This document shows, one piece after another, positions 30,209-37,488 of a stretch of DNA of 40,255 bases. Location of the stretch: positions 1-40,255 of IMG/VR virus record IMGVR_UViG_3300006104_000005; one strand, written 5' to 3'. Every line of letters starts with the position of its first letter. The stretch's first letter is position 1. This DNA is from a virus. Made by a program: the position numbers and the translations under genes. The notes below the pieces were generated by a model that was not told the origin of the DNA, did not search any database, and worked only from the letters and a program-made list of their open reading frames with translations.

Positions 30209-31882
30209 TTAGCCAACGGTCGCAAGCCTACGGGCAAGGACATCGGCAACTTTGGTTGCGGTCTCACGGGTGATCTGTTGATCAAATCCGTATTCTTTCA
30301 TCGACTCAGTAACGTCAGTGGTTCCGACATAGAGGCCGATTGTGTAGACCCCATGCTCGTGAAGTTGTTTCACTGGTATCGGGCCATCGGTGATCTGGGC
30401 ATCGGTGTAGACCAGAGCAATCTTTGACTTGGCAATCTCTGCCATGTGCTTGGGGAACGTGTGGACAAATCCTTCCGAACCTTGCAGCGAATGGTTGTGA
30501 CGGCATTGGTCAATATCCTTTGCCGTAGCACTCCCAAGATCGAATGTGTGGAAAGCACCACCGCAAGCTGAGAGATAAACCTTACCGGTAATAACTCCGG
30601 TCTTGGCAAGATCACGAAGAGCGTAGAGCAGCACTCGACCCTCTGAATCGTGCCGAATCCATTCCTTGCCGTCGGCTGATCTACGAATCCGTCCACCCAT
30701 CGAACCGGAGCAATCCATCACGATTGAAATGTGAGGAACGCCACGATTGTTGTTGCGCTTGACCGTGTACGGATTGACTGGCGCACCGGAAACGATCTCA
30801 CGCATCCGGAGCCTACGGGAAGGTGACGAAGACTTCTGCTTGCCAACCCCCATCTTGGAACGGAAGGCAGAACTAAGCATGGATGCAATCCGTGCAGCGT
30901 CTTTCTCCTCAAACGACCGACGATCAACACCCTTTGCACCGTCACGCTTTGGGCCTGACGGAGTAGCATGGGATGGTTCGTATTTGCCCTGCTCGAAGTT
31001 ATTAACCTCTTCACCGTCTTTCGGGTCACAGATACTGTCACCACTGCCTGCTCCGTGACTTGCATCACCCTCGGTATCCTTACCTCCCTTTTCCTCACCG
31101 GAGGGGCTTTTGGCACGTCCCTTGGAAGATCCTTCCGGATCGAGGATCATAGAGTCGGACAGATCGCCACCATGAACACCGCTGCCGACTGGATTCTCAC
31201 CCTCAGCCTTCTCAGGAAACTCCTTGAGCCAATCAACAAGAACCGGAACCAAGTCCAACGTGGTGGCTGCTGAAACAAACCGACGATAGAACCTGCCGAT
31301 CTTCCTAGCTAACTCACGGGTCATCGGATCGGAATACACACCACGCAACTTAGGGTTACGAAGTGCGGATACGTTGTAACCAGTGCCAGTAATCTCGCAG
31401 TGAATGAATGCCAGAAGAATCGACTTGGGATTGCTGATGTCGAAACTTCCGTCGTTCCATTTCAACCAACCAAACTTCTTACGATATTTGGTGCGGTAGG
31501 CGTATTCGATTCTGGCATCCTCAGCCAGATTCCACAGATTGAATGGGATGCCATGCAACTTCTGCTGATCACTGATTGCACGGTGGTCACGTTCAGTCAT
31601 GATGGAGTGCATCCATTCATGGAGATAGATGGCCTTGGTGATTCCCAGCTTGTCGCCAGTCTTCAGGTCATCGTGAAGAGCCCACGCACCTTCATTGAGG
31701 TAGATGAAATGCTCACTACCGTCGTGAGTCCAGCAACCCGTTTTGGTTATACGGGAGAGAGTTGGGATGAAGTTGAGTTGATACCGCTCATTCGCACCTC
31801 CGTCTGAAACGTACTGGGTGCGTGTCTTGATGTGCAGGTTTTGCACTGCCGTCTTGGTGCGGCGGGGTAGTCGTAGTGACAT
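30209..31882 (-). CDS. HExxH and VWA-domain protein, CobT-like
   Basis: This 557-residue protein is the VWA partner of the AAA ATPase encoded just upstream. The N-terminal domain (about 1-225) has YLHEWMHS (H88-E89-x-x-H92) and NLAEDARIE (E121, D122), a zincin-like arrangement common in phage CobT-like proteins. Residues 225-330 are an acidic, Gly/Ser-rich linker. The C-terminal VWA domain has MDCSGSM (D390, S392, S394) and VYTDAQITDG (D494), a complete metal-ion-dependent adhesion site. MoxR/VWA pairs act as chaperone-like systems that insert metals or remodel partners; the phage target is unknown. The leader is CACACACACAACT before ATG. Confidence 0.78.
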   Translation of the reverse strand: MSLRLPRRTKTAVQNLHIKTRTQYVSDGGANERYQLNFIPTLSRITKTGCWTHDGSEHFIYLNEGAWALHDDLKTGDKLGITKAIYLHEWMHSIMTERDHRAISDQQKLHGIPFNLWNLAEDARIEYAYRTKYRKKFGWLKWNDGSFDISNPKSILLAFIHCEITGTGYNVSALRNPKLRGVYSDPMTRELARKIGRFYRRFVSAATTLDLVPVLVDWLKEFPEKAEGENPVGSGVHGGDLSDSMILDPEGSSKGRAKSPSGEEKGGKDTEGDASHGAGSGDSICDPKDGEEVNNFEQGKYEPSHATPSGPKRDGAKGVDRRSFEEKDAARIASMLSSAFRSKMGVGKQKSSSPSRRLRMREIVSGAPVNPYTVKRNNNRGVPHISIVMDCSGSMGGRIRRSADGKEWIRHDSEGRVLLYALRDLAKTGVITGKVYLSACGGAFHTFDLGSATAKDIDQCRHNHSLQGSEGFVHTFPKHMAEIAKSKIALVYTDAQITDGPIPVKQLHEHGVYTIGLYVGTTDVTESMKEYGFDQQITRETATKVADVLARRLATVG

Positions 31883-31909
31883 AGTTGTGTGTGTGTTGGT
31901 GGTTGCGGC

Positions 31910-33175
31910 TTAGCCCCAGATGGACTTGATGACCGATTTGACTTTGTTGATCTGCTCAGTTTCGGGACGACCATTAAGGTCGATGCCAACGTAGGAATAG
32001 ATGCCTTCCTCGACGGCTGCCCCGATGTCTTTCTTGTCATCGGATTTGGCAATCGAAATTGCCCTCTCGATGGTGCGGTACGTTGGGCAATCCTCGATAT
32101 ACCCATCTGCCTTGAGGACGCTCATCTCAGTCCAGAACCGTGTAAGCTCATTGGCGACCGACTCACGGAACTTAGCACCCTTGACGTAACCGAGGACGAC
32201 GCTCTTGAAGTCATCAGCAGTCAGGTGAACGTAGACCATGACCCAACGTGTCTTCATGGCTGGATCGGGCGACTCGATCTGGAACTGACCTCCGACATTG
32301 GTCGTTCCAACGATTGCTAGATTCTCAACTGGGCATTCGACAACCTCTGGGATGAGGTTGCCATGACCGTCGTCAATCGGCTTGTCCGAGCAGAGACGGT
32401 AGACCTTGCTGCCGTCTGGTTTTGTAACCGGAGAGAGGAAGCCAAGCAGGGCATTCATCTCACGCTGCGGCGCACGGTAGATTTCATCCAGAAGCAGGAG
32501 AACCGACTTGCCTGCCGCTGCCATACGCACCGCATAGGTGACTCGACCGTCAACCCAACGGGAGATCATGCCACCGCTCTTAGGGCAACTCGTGAGGATG
32601 TTACCTCCGAGAATGTCACGGGCCTCGATGCCTTGGTGGCAGCTTTGTTCGATGAACAGATCGAATTTGGACTCGCCCCACTTGCGGGTGGTGTATGTCT
32701 TGCCAGCAGAAGGATCACCCATAACCAGCACCGGATAAGCTGAGTTCTTAGGTTCGCAATACTGTTGCATGGCCTGCTCAACAGGGTTGGCTCCGGTCGA
32801 TGGAGTCGGAGAAACAAGGGCTGCCTTGATCCTCCTGACCGTCGTTACTGACGTTGACTTGTCTGCCAACGCTTTCTCGACCTTCTCCATAGTTGCCTTG
32901 TAGATGGCATCGGTTCCCTGACTCAGTTCCAATGCTGCCCGTGACTGGTTCGTGGCATTTACCACGTCTCGACGCATTGCATCGAGCAGATGCTCCGTTG
33001 AGCGTTGTGCCTTGGCTCCGACGGTGGCAGCTAGTTTTTCGGAGTGTTCGCCAGTAACGATAGCATTCACGATGCTTTCGACTGGGATGTCTACGTCGAG
33101 ACTTTCGATCATGGCCTTGACCTGACCAACGGTGCAGGGCATCGAATCGGGATTAAGTTTAGCTGTTGTTTTCAT
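31910..33175 (-). CDS. MoxR/CobS-type AAA+ ATPase
   Basis: This 421-residue ATPase has a helical N-terminal region (about 1-135), Walker A GDPSAGKT (153-160), Walker B LLLLDE (226-231), sensor 1 VGTTN (N293) and a candidate arginine finger in MKTRW (R310). Residues DEIYRAPQREMNALL after Walker B are typical of the MoxR/CobS group, whose rings act with VWA proteins. The VWA gene follows after 27 bases. The leader is CACACACACAAC before ATG. It contains two GGTGGCAGCT copies, read in different frames. Confidence 0.85.
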   Translation of the reverse strand: MKTTAKLNPDSMPCTVGQVKAMIESLDVDIPVESIVNAIVTGEHSEKLAATVGAKAQRSTEHLLDAMRRDVVNATNQSRAALELSQGTDAIYKATMEKVEKALADKSTSVTTVRRIKAALVSPTPSTGANPVEQAMQQYCEPKNSAYPVLVMGDPSAGKTYTTRKWGESKFDLFIEQSCHQGIEARDILGGNILTSCPKSGGMISRWVDGRVTYAVRMAAAGKSVLLLLDEIYRAPQREMNALLGFLSPVTKPDGSKVYRLCSDKPIDDGHGNLIPEVVECPVENLAIVGTTNVGGQFQIESPDPAMKTRWVMVYVHLTADDFKSVVLGYVKGAKFRESVANELTRFWTEMSVLKADGYIEDCPTYRTIERAISIAKSDDKKDIGAAVEEGIYSYVGIDLNGRPETEQINKVKSVIKSIWG

Positions 33176-33211
33176 GTTGTGTGTGTGTGCTTGTTGTTGG
33201 GTTGGAATGGA

Positions 33212-33514
33212 TTAACTAACTAGGGTTGCTTTCGCTTTGATGGTTTTGATGGTGGGAGACGGAAGGAATCCGGAAGCACCAAAATCCAGCAGCAGGTAGA
33301 AGAAGTCCTGCGGCTTTTCTTCGACTGAATTGTCTCCAAAAGATGCAATCCATTTATTGATGTGCTTGGTGGTCGTTGGTGAGAACCAAGCTGATGTCCG
33401 ATAAACCCTGCCCTTATAGACGGCAGCAACCGGAGTATCATAAGAGATAAGAACCACTGTTCCGTCGGGAAAGGTGGCTTGTCGTTGATTGGAACCGATA
33501 GAAGTAGTGTTCAT
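33212..33514 (-). CDS. Uncharacterised protein of the MoxR operon
   Basis: This 100-residue protein is beta-rich at the start (ATFPDGTVVLISYDTPVAAVYKG), then has a Thr-rich SPTTTKHINKWI helix start and an Ala/Lys-rich tail. It is not assigned to a family. The leader is CGCACACACATT before ATG, and GGTTTAAGCAACCCC lies 22 bases further upstream. Confidence 0.5.
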   Translation of the reverse strand: MNTTSIGSNQRQATFPDGTVVLISYDTPVAAVYKGRVYRTSAWFSPTTTKHINKWIASFGDNSVEEKPQDFFYLLLDFGASGFLPSPTIKTIKAKATLVS

Positions 33515-33550
33515 AATGTGTGTGCGAATGGGGTTGCTTAAACCTTACCA

Positions 33551-33578
33551 CCTCACCGTCTAGCTTGTAGACGGGAGG
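33551..33578 (-). other. Intercistronic stem-loop
   Basis: CCGTCTA and TAGACGG form a seven-bp stem with a five-base loop, extended by CCT/AGG beyond an internal loop. It lies between the genes at 33594 and 33514 without a T run, so it is more likely an mRNA structure than a terminator. Confidence 0.45.
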
Positions 33579-33593
33579 CAGGTTAGTGGCTTG

Positions 33594-33911
33594 TTACCGA
33601 ACTTTGACCTTGAGTTTGATGCCCTCGGTCTTGGTGGCAGCTTTCTTGCCTACGACTTTCTGCATGATCTCAGCAGCTTTCGCAGGGGTGGAGCCGTTCA
33701 CGGCAGAACCGATAACGGCAGACATGATCTCTTGCTTGAGAGCCTTGTCCGTAGTGAATGCCAGTCGAATAGCTTCAGCCAACGACTCGCTATCGAAGTC
33801 AACCTCAGTGAGGGTTAGCTCATTGTTGTCGATCATCTCGTAGATCACCGCTTTAACCGCATCTTTGAGTTCGGTGGTGGCAGCTACGTCTTTCTTTTTT
33901 GTGTTACTCAT
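33594..33911 (-). CDS. First gene of the leftward block, Lys/Ala-rich protein
   Basis: The start MSNTKKKDVAATTE is chosen since CACACACACA lies one base before it; a start 36 bases further would translate the leader. The 105-residue product is helical (about 10-75) with a basic C-terminal region (VGKKAATKTEGIKLKVKVR) that could bind nucleic acid. It contains two GGTGGCAGCT copies. The function is unknown. Confidence 0.55.
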   Translation of the reverse strand: MSNTKKKDVAATTELKDAVKAVIYEMIDNNELTLTEVDFDSESLAEAIRLAFTTDKALKQEIMSAVIGSAVNGSTPAKAAEIMQKVVGKKAATKTEGIKLKVKVR

Positions 33912-34662
33912 TGTGTGTGTGCTTGGTTGTTCACTCTGCATTGGCATATTGGTTGCGCCTTTCCTGACTTGTGACAGGCAGCAAGTCCATGCGGACTAAC
34001 TGGTTGCATTACCCATGCCCAGCCATAAGGTGAACGGGTTCGGGTGGCAGCTTTGTATTATTTAATGCCCCGAAGTATCGTTTAATCTACCTATGCTGGG
34101 TGGCCCCCCTACTTTTGAATCAGTAGGCCGAGCCTGATAGTTGCGTGTTGGCCGTTCACTGCCAGAACTGAATTTGTCGCTCGTCTATTGGCGTTGGGGT
34201 AAGCCTTGCTATCCCAGACCTCGACTACACTCGCTCAACCCCCTCGTTCTAAAGGTTTGCAGGATTCGTATGACTCGGACTCAGTGGGTAGGCTTATTCG
34301 ATTTGCCTTTTATCGTTAGTCCGTCCTGCGGGTGGGCTCCAGTGAACCTTGACCGCTCAACTATGTATTTCAAAGATCAGTGAGGAATGTCTTACCTCGA
34401 TGATTCAAGACTACTGGGTTGCTTAAACCTTAGCAACAAAAAAAGCACCTTTTTTAGGCCGATGCTTAACGTGTATTAAGTATTGATGTAAGGCCAATTG
34501 GGGACATCCCAGAGACCCATGATTTCATTGTCATACAAAAACAGGTAGGAACCACTACACCTAGATGGTGGCAGCTTCTCTGACCACAACCCCTATTGTA
34601 AAATTGACACCCCCCTAAAATTGAATCTGCAACGCATCCGTGTTGCTTAACCCATCTAAATC
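33912..34662. other. Divergent non-coding region, 0.75 kb
   Basis: No convincing gene is present; an 80-codon open frame at 34141-34383 has Arg/Pro/Trp-rich composition typical of chance. The region separates the leftward and rightward blocks, so it should hold promoters for both. It has two GGTGGCAGCT copies (34043, 34567), a GGTTGCTTAAACC dyad (34417), small hairpins (AGTCC-ATGC-GGACT at 33984-33997 and CCTACT/AGTAGG near 34110) and AT-rich stretches. It is the best candidate for an origin, cos site or structured RNA. Confidence 0.65.
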
Positions 34663-34854
34663 ATGCCTACCAAGAAAGCATCCGGAGCCGCTAAGGGTTC
34701 CAAAAAGGCCATCAAAAAGGCCGTCGTCAAGCGCAAGGCTCCCTCGAAGAAGCCTGCTGGTCGTAAGCCCAAGCAGCGCAAGAGTGAGTCGCGCAACGCC
34801 TACCGCAGCCGTCTTCGTGACGCAGGTCATGGCGCAGGTGCTGACCACAAGTAA
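34663..34854 (+). CDS. Histone H1-like basic protein
   Basis: This 63-residue protein is about a third Lys plus Arg, with KKASGAAKGSKKAIKKAVVK and KRKAPSKKPAGRKPK, the Lys-Ala-Pro composition of histone H1 tails and bacterial Hc1/AlgP-like proteins. The C-terminal part (ESRNAYRSRLRDAGHGAG) is less basic. It probably binds and neutralises DNA, for example during packaging or early in infection. It is the first rightward gene. The leader has GTTGCTTAACCC before ATCTAAATC and ATG, with no Shine-Dalgarno site. Confidence 0.65.
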   Translation: MPTKKASGAAKGSKKAIKKAVVKRKAPSKKPAGRKPKQRKSESRNAYRSRLRDAGHGAGADHK

Positions 34855-34870
34855 GCCTTAATCCGATTCT

Positions 34871-34913
34871 GGACGGCCCCTGAGTTTACGGGGAATGAGT
34901 TTGGGGGTCGTCC
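34871..34913 (+). promoter_or_regulatory. Possible regulatory hairpin upstream of the PP-loop gene
   Basis: GGACGGCCCC pairs with GGGGTCGTCC across 23 bases (10 pairs, one wobble). The CCCC can instead pair with a nearer GGGG (34890-34893). Two exclusive folds upstream of a start 64 bases away could act as an attenuator or leader switch. There is no T run. Confidence 0.4.
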
Positions 34914-34976
34914 GGTCGGGTTGCGGTTGAATCTAGTTCCCTACGGCACGGAGTCGTTAATTCCGAAAGATCCAAC

Positions 34977-35681
34977 ATGGCAAACAAACTCCAAGAAACA
35001 CTGCGCTCATTGTCTGAGTTGGCAGAAAAACACGAGGAGATCACCGTAGCATTCAGTGCAGGGAAAGATTCCCTAGCAGTAATGGAGCTATGTTCTAGGA
35101 CGTTTAAGAAGGTTTCTGCCTTCTACTTTTTCGTTGTTCCTGACTTAGAAGTCACCAATCGGTATATGCGGCTTGCCCGTGATAGATGGAATATCAAGGT
35201 TGCCGAATACCCGTCCGATGGATTCTGCATGGCACTAAAGACGGGGCTATATTGCAACCCATCTGAGGCATTTGCCAACTATGAGGAACGGAATCTGAAA
35301 ACCGTTTATGCCCAGTCGCTTTATGTAACCACTGGAAACATAACTGGACTCGTTGCAACTGGGATGAAAGCAGCGGATGGACTCAAGCGCAGGCAGTTCT
35401 TTGCCAATATCGACCCAGCAAACGGAGGAGACCCGTTCTGGTCACAGGTACACCACCCGCTGAAGAGGTGGAACAAGCAGGAGGTTTTGGATTTCCTGAA
35501 AGATTGCGACATACCAATTCCTCCCACTGCCAAGGGAACCATCACAACCGGAGTTGGATTTGCACACGATGAGTTGTGTTTTCTACACGATCAATATCCG
35601 GATGATTTCGACAAGATGGAAAAGCTATTCCCGTACATAAGATCAACCATTTACCGGAGGAAATATCATGGAGTCGAATGA
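34977..35681 (+). CDS. PP-loop ATPase, PAPS reductase/DndC-like
   Basis: This 234-residue protein has the PP-loop FSAGKDSL (S27-S32), which adenylates a substrate with ATP. It then shows a Rossmann-like order, with FYFFVVPDLEVTNRYMRLAR, and a C-terminal segment SQVHHPLKRWNKQEVLDFLKDC typical of PAPS reductase-like and DndC-like proteins. The catalytic cysteine of true PAPS reductases at the C terminus is not seen, so sulfite production is unlikely. Base or backbone modification of nucleic acid is possible. It overlaps the ParB-like gene by 14 bases, a pairing frequent near phage terminases. Confidence 0.78.
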   Translation: MANKLQETLRSLSELAEKHEEITVAFSAGKDSLAVMELCSRTFKKVSAFYFFVVPDLEVTNRYMRLARDRWNIKVAEYPSDGFCMALKTGLYCNPSEAFANYEERNLKTVYAQSLYVTTGNITGLVATGMKAADGLKRRQFFANIDPANGGDPFWSQVHHPLKRWNKQEVLDFLKDCDIPIPPTAKGTITTGVGFAHDELCFLHDQYPDDFDKMEKLFPYIRSTIYRRKYHGVE

Positions 35682-36519
35682 CGAAAAACCAAAGAAGCGC
35701 AAGAAAGACGAGACGTTGAAAGCAGACCAACTTGATAGGTCTACCGCTCATCAGTCAAAGTTCCAAACATTCACCACAGAGTCGGTACATCGTGCCGACA
35801 TGAAGGGAGCCCCGTATAATCCAAGAAAGATCAGCGACGATGCCAAGAGAAGGCTGAAACAAAGTCTAGGCAAGGTCGGGCTTGTCCAGCCAATCGTCTG
35901 GAATAGGCAGACAGGAAATGTCGTTGGTGGGCATCAACGCCTTTCACAACTCGATGCACTTGAGGGAACGATCAACTATACCCTCACGGTTGCTGTTGTG
36001 GACGTGGATGAAACACGGGAAAAGGAAATCAACGTCCTCCTGAACAACACGCTAGTAACTGGAGATTGGGATTACGACCAACTGAAATCAGTCCTAAACT
36101 CTGAGGGGCTTGATCTTGAGTCTACCGGATTCGACGTGGCAGAAGTGATGAAACTTTTGGGTGACGATCAACACGCACGAAACGAAACCCTGACCACGGT
36201 TGCTCACGACTTGGATGCCGTGAAGCAAGCCTACGAAGACCTATTGGCATCTGGAGCCAACAAAGACGACGTAGACTTCTACAACGTGCTTGTGTTCGCA
36301 CGGTACGAAGACCGTGCAGAGTTTACGGAGATGATTGAGGTTGAAGACAACCGATACGTCGATGGATCGACTGTGGTAAAACTAATACGCTCCCTTCAGG
36401 ATCGAATTAGGAACCTCGAAGAGGCCCAACTTCCCGTCGAAGGGGATGGGGGAGTTGAAGCGGATGGGGTCACGCAGAACCCAGCCGAACCCATGCCCAG
36501 TGAACCACTCGGAGTCTGA
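35668..36519 (+). CDS. ParB/Srx-like nuclease-fold protein
   Basis: This 283-residue protein has a ParB N-terminal domain (about 42-150): YNPRKISDDA (N51-R53), LKQSLGKVGLVQPIVW and GGHQRLSQL (87-95), where the GGHQR motif replaces the GExR box of chromosomal ParB. Proteins of this fold bind CTP or cut DNA. No ParA is encoded, so partition is unlikely. The C-terminal region is acidic and Pro-rich. The last 138 bases overlap the ASCH gene on the opposite strand. The gene is coupled to the PP-loop ATPase. Confidence 0.75.
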   Translation: MESNDEKPKKRKKDETLKADQLDRSTAHQSKFQTFTTESVHRADMKGAPYNPRKISDDAKRRLKQSLGKVGLVQPIVWNRQTGNVVGGHQRLSQLDALEGTINYTLTVAVVDVDETREKEINVLLNNTLVTGDWDYDQLKSVLNSEGLDLESTGFDVAEVMKLLGDDQHARNETLTTVAHDLDAVKQAYEDLLASGANKDDVDFYNVLVFARYEDRAEFTEMIEVEDNRYVDGSTVVKLIRSLQDRIRNLEEAQLPVEGDGGVEADGVTQNPAEPMPSEPLGV

Positions 36520-36774
36520 TTCCGTAACAATGTCTACAAGCTCTACCATTCCAAGAATCGCCCCTCGTGGTGGCTGAGGTGGAATGATTGGGCCATAAGA
36601 CCCGTCAGAGTTCTCTTCATTTAACGACTCTATGACACCGGATTTCACCCGTGATGAACTAGCATGGATGAGCAGCTTGCCACGATACGGAGTCTGCCAA
36701 GTACGGTTTTCAATATCCTTCTCTCCAATTACTACGGAGAAGGCATAGAGGTATTTTAATGAGATCGCTTTCAA
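36382..36774 (-). CDS. ASCH-domain protein (TTG start)
   Basis: This protein of about 130 residues has the ASCH pattern: an N-terminal SLKYLYAFSVVIGEKDIENRTW, then PYRGKLLIHAS, IIPPQPPRGAILGMVELVDI and a C-terminal W-x-L region ending GKLGLFEVPNS. ASCH proteins bind RNA or modified nucleosides; some hydrolyse N4-acetylcytidine. The only start fitting the family length is TTG at 36774. It is supported by the CACACACACAC tract immediately before it, as in eight other leftward genes. It is the only leftward gene in the rightward block, and its end runs 138 bases antisense to the ParB-like gene. Confidence 0.75.
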   Translation of the reverse strand: MKAISLKYLYAFSVVIGEKDIENRTWQTPYRGKLLIHASSSRVKSGVIESLNEENSDGSYGPIIPPQPPRGAILGMVELVDIVTESDSEWFTGHGFGWVLRDPIRFNSPIPFDGKLGLFEVPNSILKGAY

Positions 36775-36804
36775 GTGTGTGTGTGAGTTGAGGTTTAAGC
36801 CGAC

Positions 36805-37488
36805 ATGAACAATATCGACGATGACGGTGATGAAGTCCATGAAGAAGTAACTGATGCTCAACTAAAAGCACGTCAGTCAGATCCCTTGCGGATGATTCAA
36901 CAAAAGAACATTCGCAACCTCATCAAGAAAGTTGGAGACGGAAAAACCCTTACCTCCCACGAAGAGGCAACGCTTGCCAGATACTATGAAGGTCAGAATG
37001 GTGGAGGGGCCGTTGTCTACGCAAAGAACAAAACAGAATTAGCTGATCAACTTGGCATCGACAGGAGAACCATTAACCGATGGGTGAAAGTTGAGGGTAG
37101 TCCTTCCGCACGTTCAAACGGATCATGGTCAGTGCTAGAATGGAGAGACTGGGCAGAAAGAACGGGAAGAAAACTGGCACTTGATGATGACGACACCGAC
37201 ACGGAACGGGAGAGGCTTGAATTGCGCCGACTCCGGACAATCTGTGAAAAGATCGAGTTCGATTTCCAAATATCAAAGGGGTATTACACGGCAAACGAAG
37301 ACGTGGAAATCATGGTGCGGCGAATGGTTGGAGCAAGCCGCAAGATATTGGCACAAGTCCCAAGCAGTCTAGCACCTCAGCTAGCAGGTCTCCCGATAGC
37401 AGAGATTGAGCAACGACTTAAAAACGCAATCGAAGATGCTCTCAAGCATCTACACACTGGTGAATGGTCAACTGAGGATGACGAATGA
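36805..37488 (+). CDS. Terminase small subunit
   Basis: This 227-residue DNA-binding subunit recognises the packaging site for the large terminase. A helix-turn-helix of the Nu1 type is visible: KTELADQLGIDRRTINRWVKVEGSP (about 73-98). A following charged coiled region (TERERLELRRLRTICEKIEFDFQISKG) and a C-terminal domain that should contact the large subunit complete it. GGTTTAAGCCG lies five bases before the ATG. The gene overlaps the large subunit by ATGA. It is somewhat longer than lambda Nu1 (181 aa). Confidence 0.75.
   Translation: MNNIDDDGDEVHEEVTDAQLKARQSDPLRMIQQKNIRNLIKKVGDGKTLTSHEEATLARYYEGQNGGGAVVYAKNKTELADQLGIDRRTINRWVKVEGSPSARSNGSWSVLEWRDWAERTGRKLALDDDDTDTERERLELRRLRTICEKIEFDFQISKGYYTANEDVEIMVRRMVGASRKILAQVPSSLAPQLAGLPIAEIEQRLKNAIEDALKHLHTGEWSTEDDE

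Larger units (their letters stand above)
28373..34577 (+). repeat. GGTGGCAGCT word, eight copies, one orientation
   Basis: Copies start at 28373, 30182, 32635, 33023, 33633, 33876, 34043 and 34567. Three non-coding copies extend to the 13-mer GGGTGGCAGCTTT, and two coding copies share CTTGGTGGCAGCTTT. All read the same way on the + strand, opposite to transcription. In coding copies the word is read in different frames (Ala-Ala-Thr in three, Ser-Cys-His in one), so protein constraint does not explain it. None was found elsewhere by eye. Confidence 0.7.

Noticed and set aside
30747-32320. Open frames of 100-143 codons on the plus strand opposite the VWA and MoxR genes
   Set aside because: These are shadows of strongly biased codons in clear genes.
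34141-34383. 80-codon open frame in the divergent spacer
   Set aside because: Composition (Arg, Pro, Trp, Leu) is typical of chance translation, no initiation signal is seen, and it fits no operon order.
33912-34662. A tRNA gene in the divergent region
   Set aside because: No T-loop GTTCRANTC with paired arms and acceptor stem could be built on either strand.
22098-36785. CRISPR array or tandem repeat locus made of GTGTGT tracts
   Set aside because: Tracts are dispersed, sit before individual starts, and lack regularly spaced unique spacers. No CRISPR array was seen.
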